A stretch of DNA of 64,000 bases. Source: Procambarus clarkii. Its lineage: Eukaryota; Arthropoda; Malacostraca; Decapoda; Cambaridae. The translations under genes and the position numbers were made by a program. Of the stretch, positions 45,171 to 55,348 are shown in pieces. Location: positions 40,992,972 through 41,056,971 of the forward strand of contig NC_091160.1 in the NCBI RefSeq assembly GCF_040958095.1, read 5' to 3'. Under the pieces are notes generated by a model that saw nothing but the letters and a program-made list of their open reading frames with translations, did no database searches and was not told where the DNA came from. The first letter of the stretch is position 1; every line of letters begins with the position of its first letter.

Positions 45171-45239
45171 TGATACGAGAGTTAACTTAGCTCTGGAATT
45201 ACTTTTGTTGCCCGGTGTTGCACCTTCTCCAGAGCAGCT

Positions 45240-46406
45240 GTGTTGTGAGATATTTCTATTTCTATTGACTAGTTACTGAAGTCAGAAAGAACTGCACAAG
45301 CCAACACGTTACGTGCCAGATGTGAGATTATACTTTAAAACTGAAAATATAAGGCGTGAGCAGCCGTCGGAGTCCAACTCCTTGAACCTCCTATCCACTA
45401 GTAGGTCGTTTAGCTCCTTAATTGCTTAGGGCAATGTTAGGGGTAACTATTGGGATCTCTCGCCAAATTTGTTTTGGTGTGTGTGGCTATGAATCAGGTT
45501 CGAATCCAGAAGCAAGTCACTACACTACACACAGAAATCATAATTGCGTGATGCATCAAATGAACAAATCCACAAGGGCCGTGACGAGGATTCGAACCTG
45601 CGTCCGAGAGCATTCCAGACAATGCCTTATTTGTTCTAATAAGTTGTTCAGAAGCAAGTCTTCATTAAATGCAAGAAATAGTCTAGTTTATAGCAGCATT
45701 AAGTTAGAGCAATAGTATTGCAAGGTGGTAAACAAAGACACTTGGCAACAAATAAACATTAATTAACAAACTTAAATTAAAAGCAAGGCACAACAAATTT
45801 AACGTTACGTTAATTATCCTAAGTGACACTATGATAGCTAATCAACTTGAAGTATGTTTATTGAGACAAGAAAGAAATACATCTCAAAGGGATAGAGTGG
45901 CTTAGGCTATTTCTACCCCGCTAAATAACTAATCAAAGCCAGTATAGTTGAACTCCTGTCCTTACTGCTCTCGGCGGGTCACACTGGTGCTAACTGAACA
46001 ACGGCTGCTCACTTGGCCTCAAGATGAAAATCAGAATAATTTAAGTCAAACAATATAACCAAACCAAACGGCACAAGACTAGTCACTGAGAGAGATGTAT
46101 ACGCCGAGATGTATAAACATCTCAGTAATGTTTATACGCGTCTCTATGGACGACAATCATAACAATAACTACCTTTCATCACAAACAAGAACAATTGATT
46201 ACAAACAATCTAATCAAAATAATAAAATAATTACGCTAATTACTGTCAAGACAGTCAATCAAAGGTAATTTACAATCTGTCACTACAAACAGATTATCAA
46301 CCAAATGATAATTCACACTAATTACTCTGCCACAAAGACGATTAAACAATCAGTGAGTAATTACATTAATTACTGCCACACGGACAACTAATTAATCAAG
46401 ACGAAT
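45240..46406. other. Unique sequence with SINE fragment, no gene recognised
   Basis: Contains a tRNA-like B-box fragment at about 45578-45612 (gaggattcgaacctgcgtcc) next to caaatgaacaaatccacaag. A dispersed repeat fragment lies at about 45850-45930. No exon could be supported. Confidence 0.45.
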
Positions 46407-46419
46407 AACATTAACTAAA

Positions 46420-46601
46420 GTATGTTGACCAGACCACACACTAGAAAGTGAAGGGACGACGACGTTTCGGTCCGTCCTGGACCATTCTCACAATCGACTT
46501 GAGAATGGTCCAGGACGGACCGAAACGTCGTCGTCCCTTCAACTTCTAGTGTGTGGTCTGGTCAACATACTTCAGCCACGTTATTGTGACTCATCGCCTG
46601 C
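46420..46601 (+). mobile_element. Family C: full-length palindromic element with 13-bp TSD
   Basis: Arms of about 72 bp (46419-46490 and 46500-46571) are almost perfect reverse complements around the loop caatcgact. A single-copy tail follows, ttcagccacgttattgtgac and tcatcgcctgc. The whole is flanked by the perfect 13-bp repeat AACATTAACTAAA (46407-46419 and 46602-46614). There is no reading frame and no poly-A. The loop plus right arm can be drawn with stems CGAC/GTCG and GGTCC/GGACC followed by GAAACGTC, a hammerhead-like layout with a degenerate core. Confidence 0.82.
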
Positions 46602-46799
46602 AACATTAACTAAACACTATCACTTAAGACAGCTTGCCAAAAGAGAAATTAGTCACTACGGCACTAATTACGTTAAATATGTAGGGAGTAGATTATGGCA
46701 ATAATATACTCGCTTCAAACTCATTAGCTTCATGAGAGTAGCACAACTCTCATTAGCACTAATAACGAGGCTCTAATCTTTTCCTTAATTACAGTTAAC

Positions 46800-47615
46800 G
46801 TTGTTGTTGTTGTTGTTATAGATTCAGCTACTCGGAACAAGTTCCAAGTAGCACGGGCTATGGTGAGCCCGTAGTGGACTTACCTGGCACAGGAGCGGGG
46901 CAAGTAGTACGGGCTATGGTGAGCCCGTAGTGAACTTACCTGGCACAGGAGCGGGGCAAGTAGCACGGGCTATGGTGAGCCCGTAGTGGACTTACCTGGC
47001 ACAGGAGCGGGGCAAGTAGCACGGGCTATGGTGAGCCCGTAGTGAACTTACCTGGCACAGGAGCGGGGCAAGTAGCACGGGCTATGGTGAGCCCGTAGTG
47101 GACTTACCTGGCACAGGAGCGGGGCAAGTAGCACGGACTATGGTGAGCCCGTAGTGAACTTACCTGGCACAGGAGCGGGGCAAGTAGCACGGGCTATGGT
47201 GAACCCGTAGTGGACTTACCTGGCACAGGAGCGGGACAAGTAGCACGGGCTATGGTGAGCCCGTAGTGGACTTACCTGGCACAGGAGCGGGGCAAGTAGC
47301 ACGGGCTATGGTGAGCCCGTAACTTACCTGGCACAGGAGCGGGGCAAGTAGCACGGGCTATGGTGAGCCCGTAACTTACCTGGCACAGGAGCGGGGCAAG
47401 TAGCACGGGCTATGGTGAGCCCGTAACTTACCTGGCACAGGAGCGGGGCAAGTAGCACGGGCTATGGTGAGCCCGTAACTTACCTGGCACAGGAGCGGGG
47501 CAAGTAGCACGGGCTATGGTGAGCCCGTAGTGGACTTACCTGGCACAGGAGCGGGGCAAGTAGCACGGGCTATGGTGAGCCCGTAGTGGACTTACCTGGC
47601 ACAAGAACGGTGTCG
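46800..47615 (+). mobile_element. Family A: mobile tandem array of 14 units with 10-bp TSD
   Basis: A leader (GTT repeats, tatagattcagctactcgg, aacaagttccaagtag) is followed by 14 tandem units. Ten are 56 bp: cacgggctatggtgagcccg, tagtggacttacctggcaca, ggagcggggcaagtag. Four (units 9-12) are 52 bp, lacking 4 bp. The first units alternate gtggac and gtgaac. The whole block is flanked by the perfect 10-bp repeat TACAGTTAAC (46790-46799 and 47616-47625), so it entered as one unit. Leader and unit each form a hairpin: GCTACT/AGTAGC with inner GGAAC/GTTCC, and ACGGGCT/AGCCCGT. Confidence 0.82.
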
Positions 47616-47689
47616 TACAGTTAACATTCCTTGCAACCTTTAGAGAAGGAGGAGGTAAGGTCTGATTATATTGAGCAATGGAGAAGTGA

Positions 47690-47835
47690 GTAATTATCAT
47701 ACGGGTTATTCATGCCCGTGCCACCTCTTGGGTAGCTTAATCTTCATCAATCAATCAATCGAGTACTGTTTACGGGCTCACCATAGCCCGTGCTACTTGG
47801 AACTTGTTCCGAGTAGCTGAATCTATAACAACAAC
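47690..47835 (-). mobile_element. Adjacent reversed copies of family A (one unit) and family B (partial)
   Basis: On the minus strand the leader and one hairpin unit of family A (47835 down to about 47770) are followed by gattgattgatgaagattaa, the start of family B. The GGTGGC and ACGGGC hairpins come next (to about 47695). B is cut after its second hairpin. The two families thus occur head to tail in one place. Confidence 0.7.
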
Positions 47836-47884
47836 TCTATAAATGGATAGTTCACCCCTTGGAGTTAACTAATGTAATACCAAT

Positions 47885-48045
47885 AGTTTCGCCAGAGCGA
47901 CGGTTTCACGTCATGCAGGTCGGCGTTCAATCCCCGACCGTCCACAAGTGGTTGGGCACCATTCCTTCCCTCCGTCCCATCCCTAATCCTGATCCCTTCC
48001 CAGTGCTATATAGTCGTAATGGCTTGCCACTTTCCCCTGATTATA
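47885..48045 (+). repeat. tRNA-derived SINE
   Basis: Same family as 25510-25725: ggtttcacgtcatgcaggtc, ggcgttcaatccccgaccgt, then gtggttgggcaccattcc and taatggcttgccactttccc. Confidence 0.8.
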
Positions 48046-48173
48046 CTATTAATATTGCATGATAGTATGATGATAGATAAAATTACTGGTGACGATATCA
48101 CTTTACCTCAGATGTACAAGATTGTGTTAAGTGTTGTATCATATAATTTATGTATGTATAATACCACACTTTC

Positions 48174-48242
48174 TTGCCCGAAACGCTATGCGTACTAGTG
48201 GCTTTAGGTATTGTATGTACTAGCTCTATCTATAAATCCAAC
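48174..48242 (+). repeat. Dispersed 3'-tail element
   Basis: Phrase cccgaaacgctatgcgtact followed by agtggctttaggtattgtat and ctctatctataaatc. Same tail as 27153-27280. Confidence 0.75.
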
Positions 48243-48350
48243 ATTATGTTTGTAAATCAACTATGAAACTACTTTCAACTATGAAATCAACCACTTTCCT
48301 GAAAAAAAAGACCTTACAACGTCACACAATGAGGTGACGTAGATATGATA

Positions 48351-48452
48351 GAGCCCAGTAGGCTCAGGAACCTGTACACCTGTTAACTGACGGTTGAGAG
48401 GCGGGACCAAAGAGCCAGAGCTCAACCTCCGTCAGCACAACTAGGTGAGTAC
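48351..48452 (+). repeat. Dispersed repeat (agagcccagtaggctcagga)
   Basis: Starts agagcccagtaggctcagga, continues gttgagaggcgggaccaaag and ends cacaactaggtgagtac. Other copies are at 56153-56266 and 61120-61241. Confidence 0.8.
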
Positions 48453-48712
48453 ACCGCCCCACGCGGTACACCAACTATGAATGTACTTTAGTTTACACTT
48501 GTTACCATGACAACCAGCGGGCTACTGTCCTTCTCAATACTTTGTTCCTATTTAATTACCATATTTAGATATAATTATACGCATCAGTAGCACTTCTATA
48601 TCTTTAATTATTATATAGACTTTATAAGGATACGATTGTTTTTTGGTATATGTATATGTATATATGGATGTGGGGGAAGAATATATAGAGGAGGAAGCAA
48701 CAGTTGGCAAGT

Positions 48713-48766
48713 ATGGAGGGAGGCGGGTCAGTCTGGCCGTGGACGCCGCGCCGTACAGACGGGCAG
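48713..48766 (+). CDS. Possible first coding exon (plus strand)
   Basis: An ATG at 48713 opens 18 codons, MEGGGSVWPWTPRRTDGQ, that end exactly at a consensus donor GGGCAG/GTGAGC. The stretch is locally CpG-rich (gtggacgccgcgccgtac) with TATA-like AT sequence 25-70 bp upstream. No family recognised and no partner exon found to 64 kb, so it is weak. It may be a 5' exon of a gene extending beyond the window. Confidence 0.25.
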
Positions 48767-49155
48767 GTGAGCGCTCCCGCTCTCTCTCTCTCTCTCTCTC
48801 TGGCCACGACTCGCTGCGTAACTTTGGAAAGTTGGCCTCAAGTGTCTGAAAAGTTGCAAGGGGAAAGTTTTCTGGCCCGCGAAGATTTGACTTTTATTAT
48901 AATAGAGAACTTGGGCACTTTAGAGTAACTTTAGTTCATCATGGAACAGTAATTTGTAACATTTATGTTTGGTCACGTGGCGGAGAATGTTGAATGTTGT
49001 TGTTATGTTATAGTGGAGAGATGTTGTTGAAGTGTTGTAGAGCCGTTGTTAATGTTACTAGTTGTGACACGTCTTGTTAGTGAGGAGTGGTAGATGACCC
49101 CCACACCAGGCGACTGGTGACAGGTAATGACAGGCTGCTCCAGCACTTGTAACAT

Positions 49156-49960
49156 GACACACCTGCCTCTAGTACACCTTCCATACCTGGCTGTGACACA
49201 CCTGCCTCTGCTGCACCTTCCATACCTGGCTGTGACACACCTGCCTCTGCTGCACCTCCCATACCTGGCTGTGACACACCTGCCTCTGCTGCACCTTCCA
49301 TACCTGGCTGTGACACACCTGCCTCTGCTGCACCTCCCATACCTGGCTGTGACACACCTGCCTCTGCTGCACCTCCCATACCTGGCTGTGACACACCTGC
49401 CTCTAGTACACCTCCCATACCTAGCTGTGACACACCTGCCTCTGCTGCACCTCCCATACCTGGCTGTGACACACCTGCCTCTGCTGCACCTCTCGTACCT
49501 GGCTGTGACACACCTGCCTCTGCTGCACCTCCCATACCTGGCTGTGACACACCTGCCTCTGCTGCACCTCCCATACCTGGCTGTGACACACCTGCCTCTG
49601 CTGCACCTCCCATACCTGGCTGTGACACACCTGCCTCTACTGCACCTTCCATACCTGGCTGTGATACATCTTCCATACCTGGCTGTGACACACCTGCCTT
49701 CCTGCCTCTACTGCACCTTCCATACCTGGCTGTGATACACCTTCCATACCTGGCTGTGACACACCTGCCTCTGGTACACTTCCCATACCTGGCTGTGACA
49801 CACCTGCCTCTAGTACACCTCCCATACCTGGCTGTGACACACCTGCCTCTAGTACACTTCCCATACTTGGCTGTGACACACCTCCCATACCTGGCTGTGA
49901 CACACCTGACTAGTACACCTGCCATACCTGGCTGTGACACCTGCCTCTACTACACCTGTC
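49156..49960. repeat. 39 bp minisatellite (13-codon period)
   Basis: About 20 copies of a unit containing cacacctgcctctgctgcac and ctcccatacctggctgtga. Because 39 is a multiple of three, the plus strand reads LLHLPYLAVTHLP repeats (49127-49735). The minus strand reads GVSQPGMGGAAEA repeats (49077-49940). Both are open, so neither is special evidence of coding. Variants ctagtaca and ctgctgca alternate in blocks. Confidence 0.93.
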
Positions 49961-50029
49961 CATGAAGCGACTGTCACCACACCTGTGATGTCTCTGCCTG
50001 ACATATCTGAACTCGGTTTTCCACAGGTG

Positions 50030-50092
50030 TTTATCTTGAGATGATTTCGGGGCTTATCGTCCCCGCGGCCCGGTCCTCGACCAGGCCTCCTA
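50030..50092 (-). repeat. SINE end fragment
   Basis: Only the GC-rich terminal part of the 4068-4325 SINE family is present: tatcttgagatgatttcggg to gtcctcgaccaggcctcc. Confidence 0.75.
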
Positions 50093-50225
50093 ATGTACTG
50101 TATATACAATATTTCAGTTGTTGACACATGTTGACACACGTGGCTCGGGTACACAGGTATGACACAGGTATATTACATCTGGTTCTCGGTTCTCATAACG
50201 TCTTGACACTTGTTTGAGCACGAGG

Positions 50226-50736
50226 GGTCAATAATTGGTCTTGGTACTGCTGGGTCAATAATTGGTCTTGGCACTACTGGTCAGTAATTGGTCTTGGCAC
50301 TACTGGTCAATAATTTGTCTTGGCACTACTGGTCAGTAATTGGTCTTGGCACTACTGGTCAATAATTGGTCTTGGCACTACTGGTCAGTAATTGGTCTTG
50401 GCACTACTGGTCAATAATTGGTCTTGGCACTACTGGTCAATAATTGGTCTTGGCACTACTAGTCAGTAATTGGTCTTGGCACTACTGGTCAATAATTGGT
50501 CTTGGCACTACTGGTCAATAATTGGTCTTGGCACTACTGGTCAATAATTGGTCTTGGCACTACTGGTCAATAATGGGTCTTGGCACTACTGGTCAGTAAT
50601 TGGTCTTGGCACTACTGGTCAGTAATTGGTCTTGGTACTGCTGGGTCAATAATTGGTCTTGGTACTGCTGGGTCAATAATTGGTCTTGGTACTGCTGGGT
50701 CAATAATTGGTCTTGGTACTACTGGTCAATAATTGG
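50226..50736. repeat. 26 bp minisatellite
   Basis: About 20 copies of ggtcaataattggtcttggc actact. Left and right edges share a variant (ggtactgctgggtc), suggesting growth from the middle. Confidence 0.95.
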
Positions 50737-51184
50737 GGGCCAGAGGTAGATGTCATTTTCAGAAATATGTTTATGGTGATAAATAGCTACTGACTGGGCA
50801 TGTGTTAGGGGCCTCTCTTAGCCAGTAACATATGTACTTTCACTTACATATGTACAATTTCTCTACACATTCTATAGAGCCTCGGGGCCTCTTACCAGAA
50901 CCAACCCCAAGTGAGGGTTAAGGCCTTGAGGACTGAGCAGTAATAGGCAAGACAGAGGGTAGAGGGGGAGTGTAGTCAACACTAACTCATCACCATGTGT
51001 ACTACAAACTAATGGATAACTATATATACCTACCACATATACAACACACATAACACTGTGTGGGTCACTCTCACACAGGACACTACAAGACACTTTGAGA
51101 GGTATGAAAGCAGGCGGCGGGCTGTCCGCCTTCTGTGAGACTTTCCTCTGAGGTACTCAGGCCGGCGAGTCCACTTTTCTCAGT
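50737..51184. other. Unique spacer, nothing recognised
   Basis: No exon or known repeat recognised. Confidence 0.5.
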
Positions 51185-51370
51185 AATTCACGAAGAAGAA
51201 GAAACTATCAGGGGGAAAGCGCCAAGTCATTACGACTATATATCACTGGGAAGGGGTCAGGATAAGGATTTGGGATGGGACGGGGGGGAAGGAATGGTGC
51301 CCAACCACTTGTGGACGGTCGGGGATTGAACGCCGACCTGCATGAGGCGAGACCGTCCCCCACAGTATGA
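51185..51370 (-). repeat. tRNA-derived SINE, reversed
   Basis: Reverse complement of the 25510-25725 family: agtcattacgactatatatc, ggaatggtgcccaaccactt, gtggacggtcggggattgaa and cgccgacctgcatgaggcga. Confidence 0.82.
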
Positions 51371-51630
51371 TCAGTAAACACTCTGTGAACCCCCAGCAAC
51401 ACGCTGGCCGGCGTCCTCTAAAGCCTTCATCTCTAACAAGTCTTACATTAGAGGACGGATGGATGCTAGTTCCATCTACTACCACAACTGGGCTACCCCG
51501 GGACACGTCGTTCCGGCCATCAATTGCTGGCTGGGTAATTCACAGTCTCCAACGATCATTCCCCCTACTTGTTCCCACGGAAACACGCCATGTGTTCAAG
51601 ATGGCCCTTCCTGGCCACTCCCAACTTCTA
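51371..51630. other. Unique sequence, no gene recognised
   Basis: Two overlapping open frames of 62-89 codons run through this stretch, without recognisable domain or splice logic. Not called. Confidence 0.4.
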
Positions 51631-51633
51631 CCT

Positions 51634-51780
51634 TGAGGTTACCTTGAGATGACTTCGAGGCTTAGCGTCCTCACGGCCCGGTCCTCCATCAGTCCTCCTC
51701 ATTGCTGGACTGGTCAACTAGGCTGTTGGACGCGGCTGCTCGCAGCCTGAAGTATGAGTCACAGCCTGGTTGATCTTGTA
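51634..51780 (+). repeat. Dispersed repeat (ttgaggttaccttgagatga)
   Basis: Begins like the SINE terminal part (ttgaggttaccttgagatga, cggcccggtcctcc). It continues differently: caactaggctgttggacgcg, gctgctcgcagcctgaagta, cagcctggttgatc. Worn copies are at about 42370-42480 and 43190-43265. Confidence 0.7.
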
Positions 51781-51882
51781 AGGAACAACTATGGTACACT
51801 AAGAAGGTAACTACACAAGTGTCAGATCACAGCCGTCCACCCGGGCACGGAAAATGGGGTCAGGTGCAGGCAACAGATGGCG

Positions 51883-51958
<76 letters not shown>
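51883..51958. repeat. (CA)n microsatellite
   Basis: About 37 CA repeats. Followed directly by the dispersed element at 51959-52075. Confidence 0.97.
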
Positions 51959-51959
<1 letters not shown>

Positions 51960-52075
51960 AGCGTGATATAGCAAATGAAGCAATCCACAAGTGTTATATG
52001 ACAAAGAGTGCTGGGAAGACGGGACACCACGAGCGTAGCTCTCATCCTGTAACTACACTTAGGTAATTACAAGCG
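51959..52075 (-). repeat. Dispersed repeat (gacaaagagtgctgggaaga)
   Basis: Contains gacaaagagtgctgggaaga, cgggacaccacgagcgtagc and ctgtaactacacttaggtaa. Plus-strand copies are at about 58668-58905 (split by a family A insertion) and 63160-63222. Confidence 0.8.
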
Positions 52076-52079
52076 TGTG

Positions 52080-52583
52080 GGATCATCCCGGACGTAGGTT
52101 CGAACCGTCATCAGGGCCGCCTTTGTGTATTTGACCATAAGCTGCACATTACCCCTAGAGAGTGTGGCCAGTGAGTACTGGCTGGGTACTGTACACGCCG
52201 CGACCAGCAACAGACCGCACCACACTCCTCTCTTACACTAAGCTGCCAAACCTATTTATCTTTCTTTAATGATGACCAACTTTGCATTTATTAAACAGTT
52301 TATAATCTTGGAGACTTTACAACCCAAGGTTGTTGTTGTTATAAACAACTTCGTTGTGTTTCAATGTACTGTTTAATGAATGTAAACAATGATGCTTGAG
52401 GAAAGATGTACAGGCTTCGTAAGTGGTTGTGTAAATGATAACTATTGGGCCGCCTTGACATGACCAACCTGGCTGTACACACCTGACAACTAAAGTTAAC
52501 ACCTGTCATACCTGGCTTTGTGCTCTAGTGGAACACTATACACCAGACGGTCATCACTACTGGCTTAATACTCCCCACACAAG
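52080..52583. other. Unique spacer
   Basis: No exon or repeat recognised. Confidence 0.5.
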
Positions 52584-54974
52584 GGACTCTACACCCTGGA
52601 CTCTACACCCCGGACTCTACACCCCGGACTCTACACCCTGGACTCTACACCCTGGACTCTACACCCCGGACTCTACACCCTGGACTCTACACCCTGGACT
52701 CTACACCCTGGACTCTACACCCCGGACTCTACACCCTGGACTCTACACCCTGGACTCTACACCCTGGACTCTACACCCTGGACTCTACACCCTGGACTCT
52801 ACACCCCGGACTCTACACCCTGGACTCTACACCCCGGACTCTACACCCCGGACTCTACACCCTGGACTCTACACCGCGGACTCTACACCCTGGACTCTAC
52901 ACCCTGGACTCTACACCCTGGACTCTACACCCCGGACTCTACACCCCGGACTCTACACCCTGGACTCTACACCCCGGACTCTACACCCTGGACTCTACAC
53001 CGCGGACTCTACACCCTGGACTCTACACCCTGGACTCTACACCCTGGACTCTACACCCCGGACTCTACACCCTGGACTCTGCAACCCGGACTCTGCACCC
53101 CGGACTCTACACCCTGGACTCTACACCCTGGACTCTACACCCCGGACTCTGCACCCCGGACTCTGCACCCCGGACTCTACACCGCGGACTCTACACCCTG
53201 GACTCTACACCCCGGACTCTACACCCTGGACTCTACACCCCGGACTCTACACCCTGGACTCTGCACCTCGGACTCTACACCCCGGACTCTACACCCCGGA
53301 CTCTACACCCTGGACTCTACACCCTGGACTCTACACCCTGGACTCTACACCCCGGACTCTGCACCCCGGACTCTGCACCCCGGACTCTACACCGCGGACT
53401 CTACACCCTGGACTCTACACCCCGGACTCTACACCCTGGACTCTACACCCCGGACTCTACACCCTGGACTCTGCACCTCGGACTCTACACCCCGGACTCT
53501 GCAACCCGGACTCTGCACCCCGGACTCTACACCCTGGACGCTACACCCCGGACTCTACACCCCGGACTCTGCAACCCGGACTCTGCACCCCGGACTCTAC
53601 ACCGCGGACTCTACACCCTGGACTCTACACCCCGGACTCTACACCCTGGACTCTACACCCCGGACTCTACACCCTGGACTCTGCACCTCGGACTCTACAC
53701 CCCGGACTCTACACCCCGGACTCTACACCCTGGACTCTACACCCTGGACTCTACACCCTGGACTCTACACCCCGGACTCTGCACCCCGGACTCTGCACCC
53801 CGGACTCTACACCGCGGACTCTACACCCTGGACTCTACACCCCGGACTCTACACCCTGGACTCTACACCCCGGACTCTACACCCTGGACTCTGCACCTCG
53901 GACTCTACACCCCGGACTCTACACCCCGGACTCTACACCCTGGACTCTACACCCCTGACTCTACACCCTGGACTCTACACCCCGGACTCTACACCCTGGA
54001 CTCTACACCCCGGACTCTGCAACCCGGAATCTGCACCCCGGACTCTACACCCCGGACTCTACACCCTGGACTCTACACCCCGGACTCTACACCCTGGACT
54101 CTACACCCCGGACTCTACACCCTGGACTCTGCACCTCGGACTCTACACCCCGGACTCTACACCCCGGACTCTACACCCTGGACTCTACACCCCGGACTCT
54201 ACACCCTGGACTCTACACCCTGGACTCTACACCCCGGACTCTACACCCCGGACTCTGCAACCCGGACTCTACACCCCGGACTCTACACCCCGGACTCTAC
54301 ACCCCGGACTCTACACCCTGGACTCTACACCCCGGACTCTACACCCTGGACTCTACACCCCGGACTCTACACCCCGGACTCTACACCTCGGACTCTACAC
54401 CCTGGACTCTACACCCTGGACTCTACACCCCGGACTCTACACCCTGGACTCTACACCCCGGACTCTACACCCTGGACTCTACACCTCGGACTCTACACCC
54501 TGGACTCTACACCCTGGACTACACCCCGGACTCTACACCCCGGACTCTACACCCTGGACTCTACACCCCGGACTCTACACCCTGGACTCTACACCCTGGA
54601 CTCTACACCCCGGACTCTACACCCTGGACTCTACACCCCGGACTCTACACCCCGGACTCTACACCCTGGACTCTACACCCCGGACTCTACACCCCGGACT
54701 CTACACCCCGGACTCTACACCCTGGACTCTACACCCCGGACTCTACACCCTGGACTCTACACCCTGGACTTCACACCCTGGACTCTACACCCTGGACTCT
54801 ACACCCCGGACTCTACACCCCGGACTCTACACCCCGGACTCTACACCCCGGACTCTACACCCTGGACTCTACACCCCGGACTCTACACCCTGGACTCTAC
54901 ACCCCGGACTCTACACCCCGGACTCTACACCCTGGACTCTACACCCCGGACTCTACACCCCGGACTCTACACCC
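52584..54974. repeat. 14 bp minisatellite, 2.4 kb
   Basis: About 170 copies of ggactctacacccc with point variants (ccct, ccgc, cctc, tgcacc, tgcaac). Three units make 42 bp, so the plus frame from 52528 reads a 14-residue period (STPWTLHPGLYTLD) until a one-base shift near 53955. Longer blocks recur: the tgcacc-tgcacc-taccgcgg pattern returns every 200-240 bp, a higher-order structure. Confidence 0.97.
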
Positions 54975-55047
54975 GACACTAACTCACCAATTCTCAACAA
55001 ATAATTAATTAAGAGATACGGAGAGACGGTGTGGAGCCTAAGGAAAC

Positions 55048-55089
55048 ATGGCCGCCGGGGACAGGGAGCCAGCGGTCTTGGAAGACGAG
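55048..55089 (+). CDS. Possible first coding exon (plus strand)
   Basis: ATG at 55048 in a good context (aaacATGG) encodes MAAGDREPAVLEDE and ends at the donor GACGAG/GTAGGA. Ala/Gly-rich acidic starts like this are common in real first exons. However, no second exon or family could be identified, and the G-rich tract after the donor is low complexity. Confidence 0.25.
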
Positions 55090-55348
55090 GTAGGAGGGGG
55101 GGGGGGGGAGTCTGCAGAGGAGGTAGGAGATAGAGAGTGGAGAGATAAGGAAATATCCACGGGGGAATGTGTGAAACAGGCGCAAGAAAATGAAACTGAT
55201 TTAACAGGTGTGTGAAACAGGTGTGTGTAATTAGGAATATGAGAGGCGTGAGAAGGTGGGAGGGGGTGGGGGGGGGGAGAGGTGTGGAACAGGTGTGGAA
55301 TGGACAGGAGAAACATATTGGAAAAATAGTTACAGATAAAACTTTTAG

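Noticed and set aside
46800-47615. Hammerhead ribozyme in family A, and also in family B at 19254-19569
   Set aside because: No CTGANGA-GAAA core on either strand of either unit. Only family C shows a hammerhead-like layout.
51367-51647. Two overlapping open frames of 62-89 codons as a gene
   Set aside because: No recognisable domain, no clear splice sites, flanked by a SINE and a dispersed repeat.
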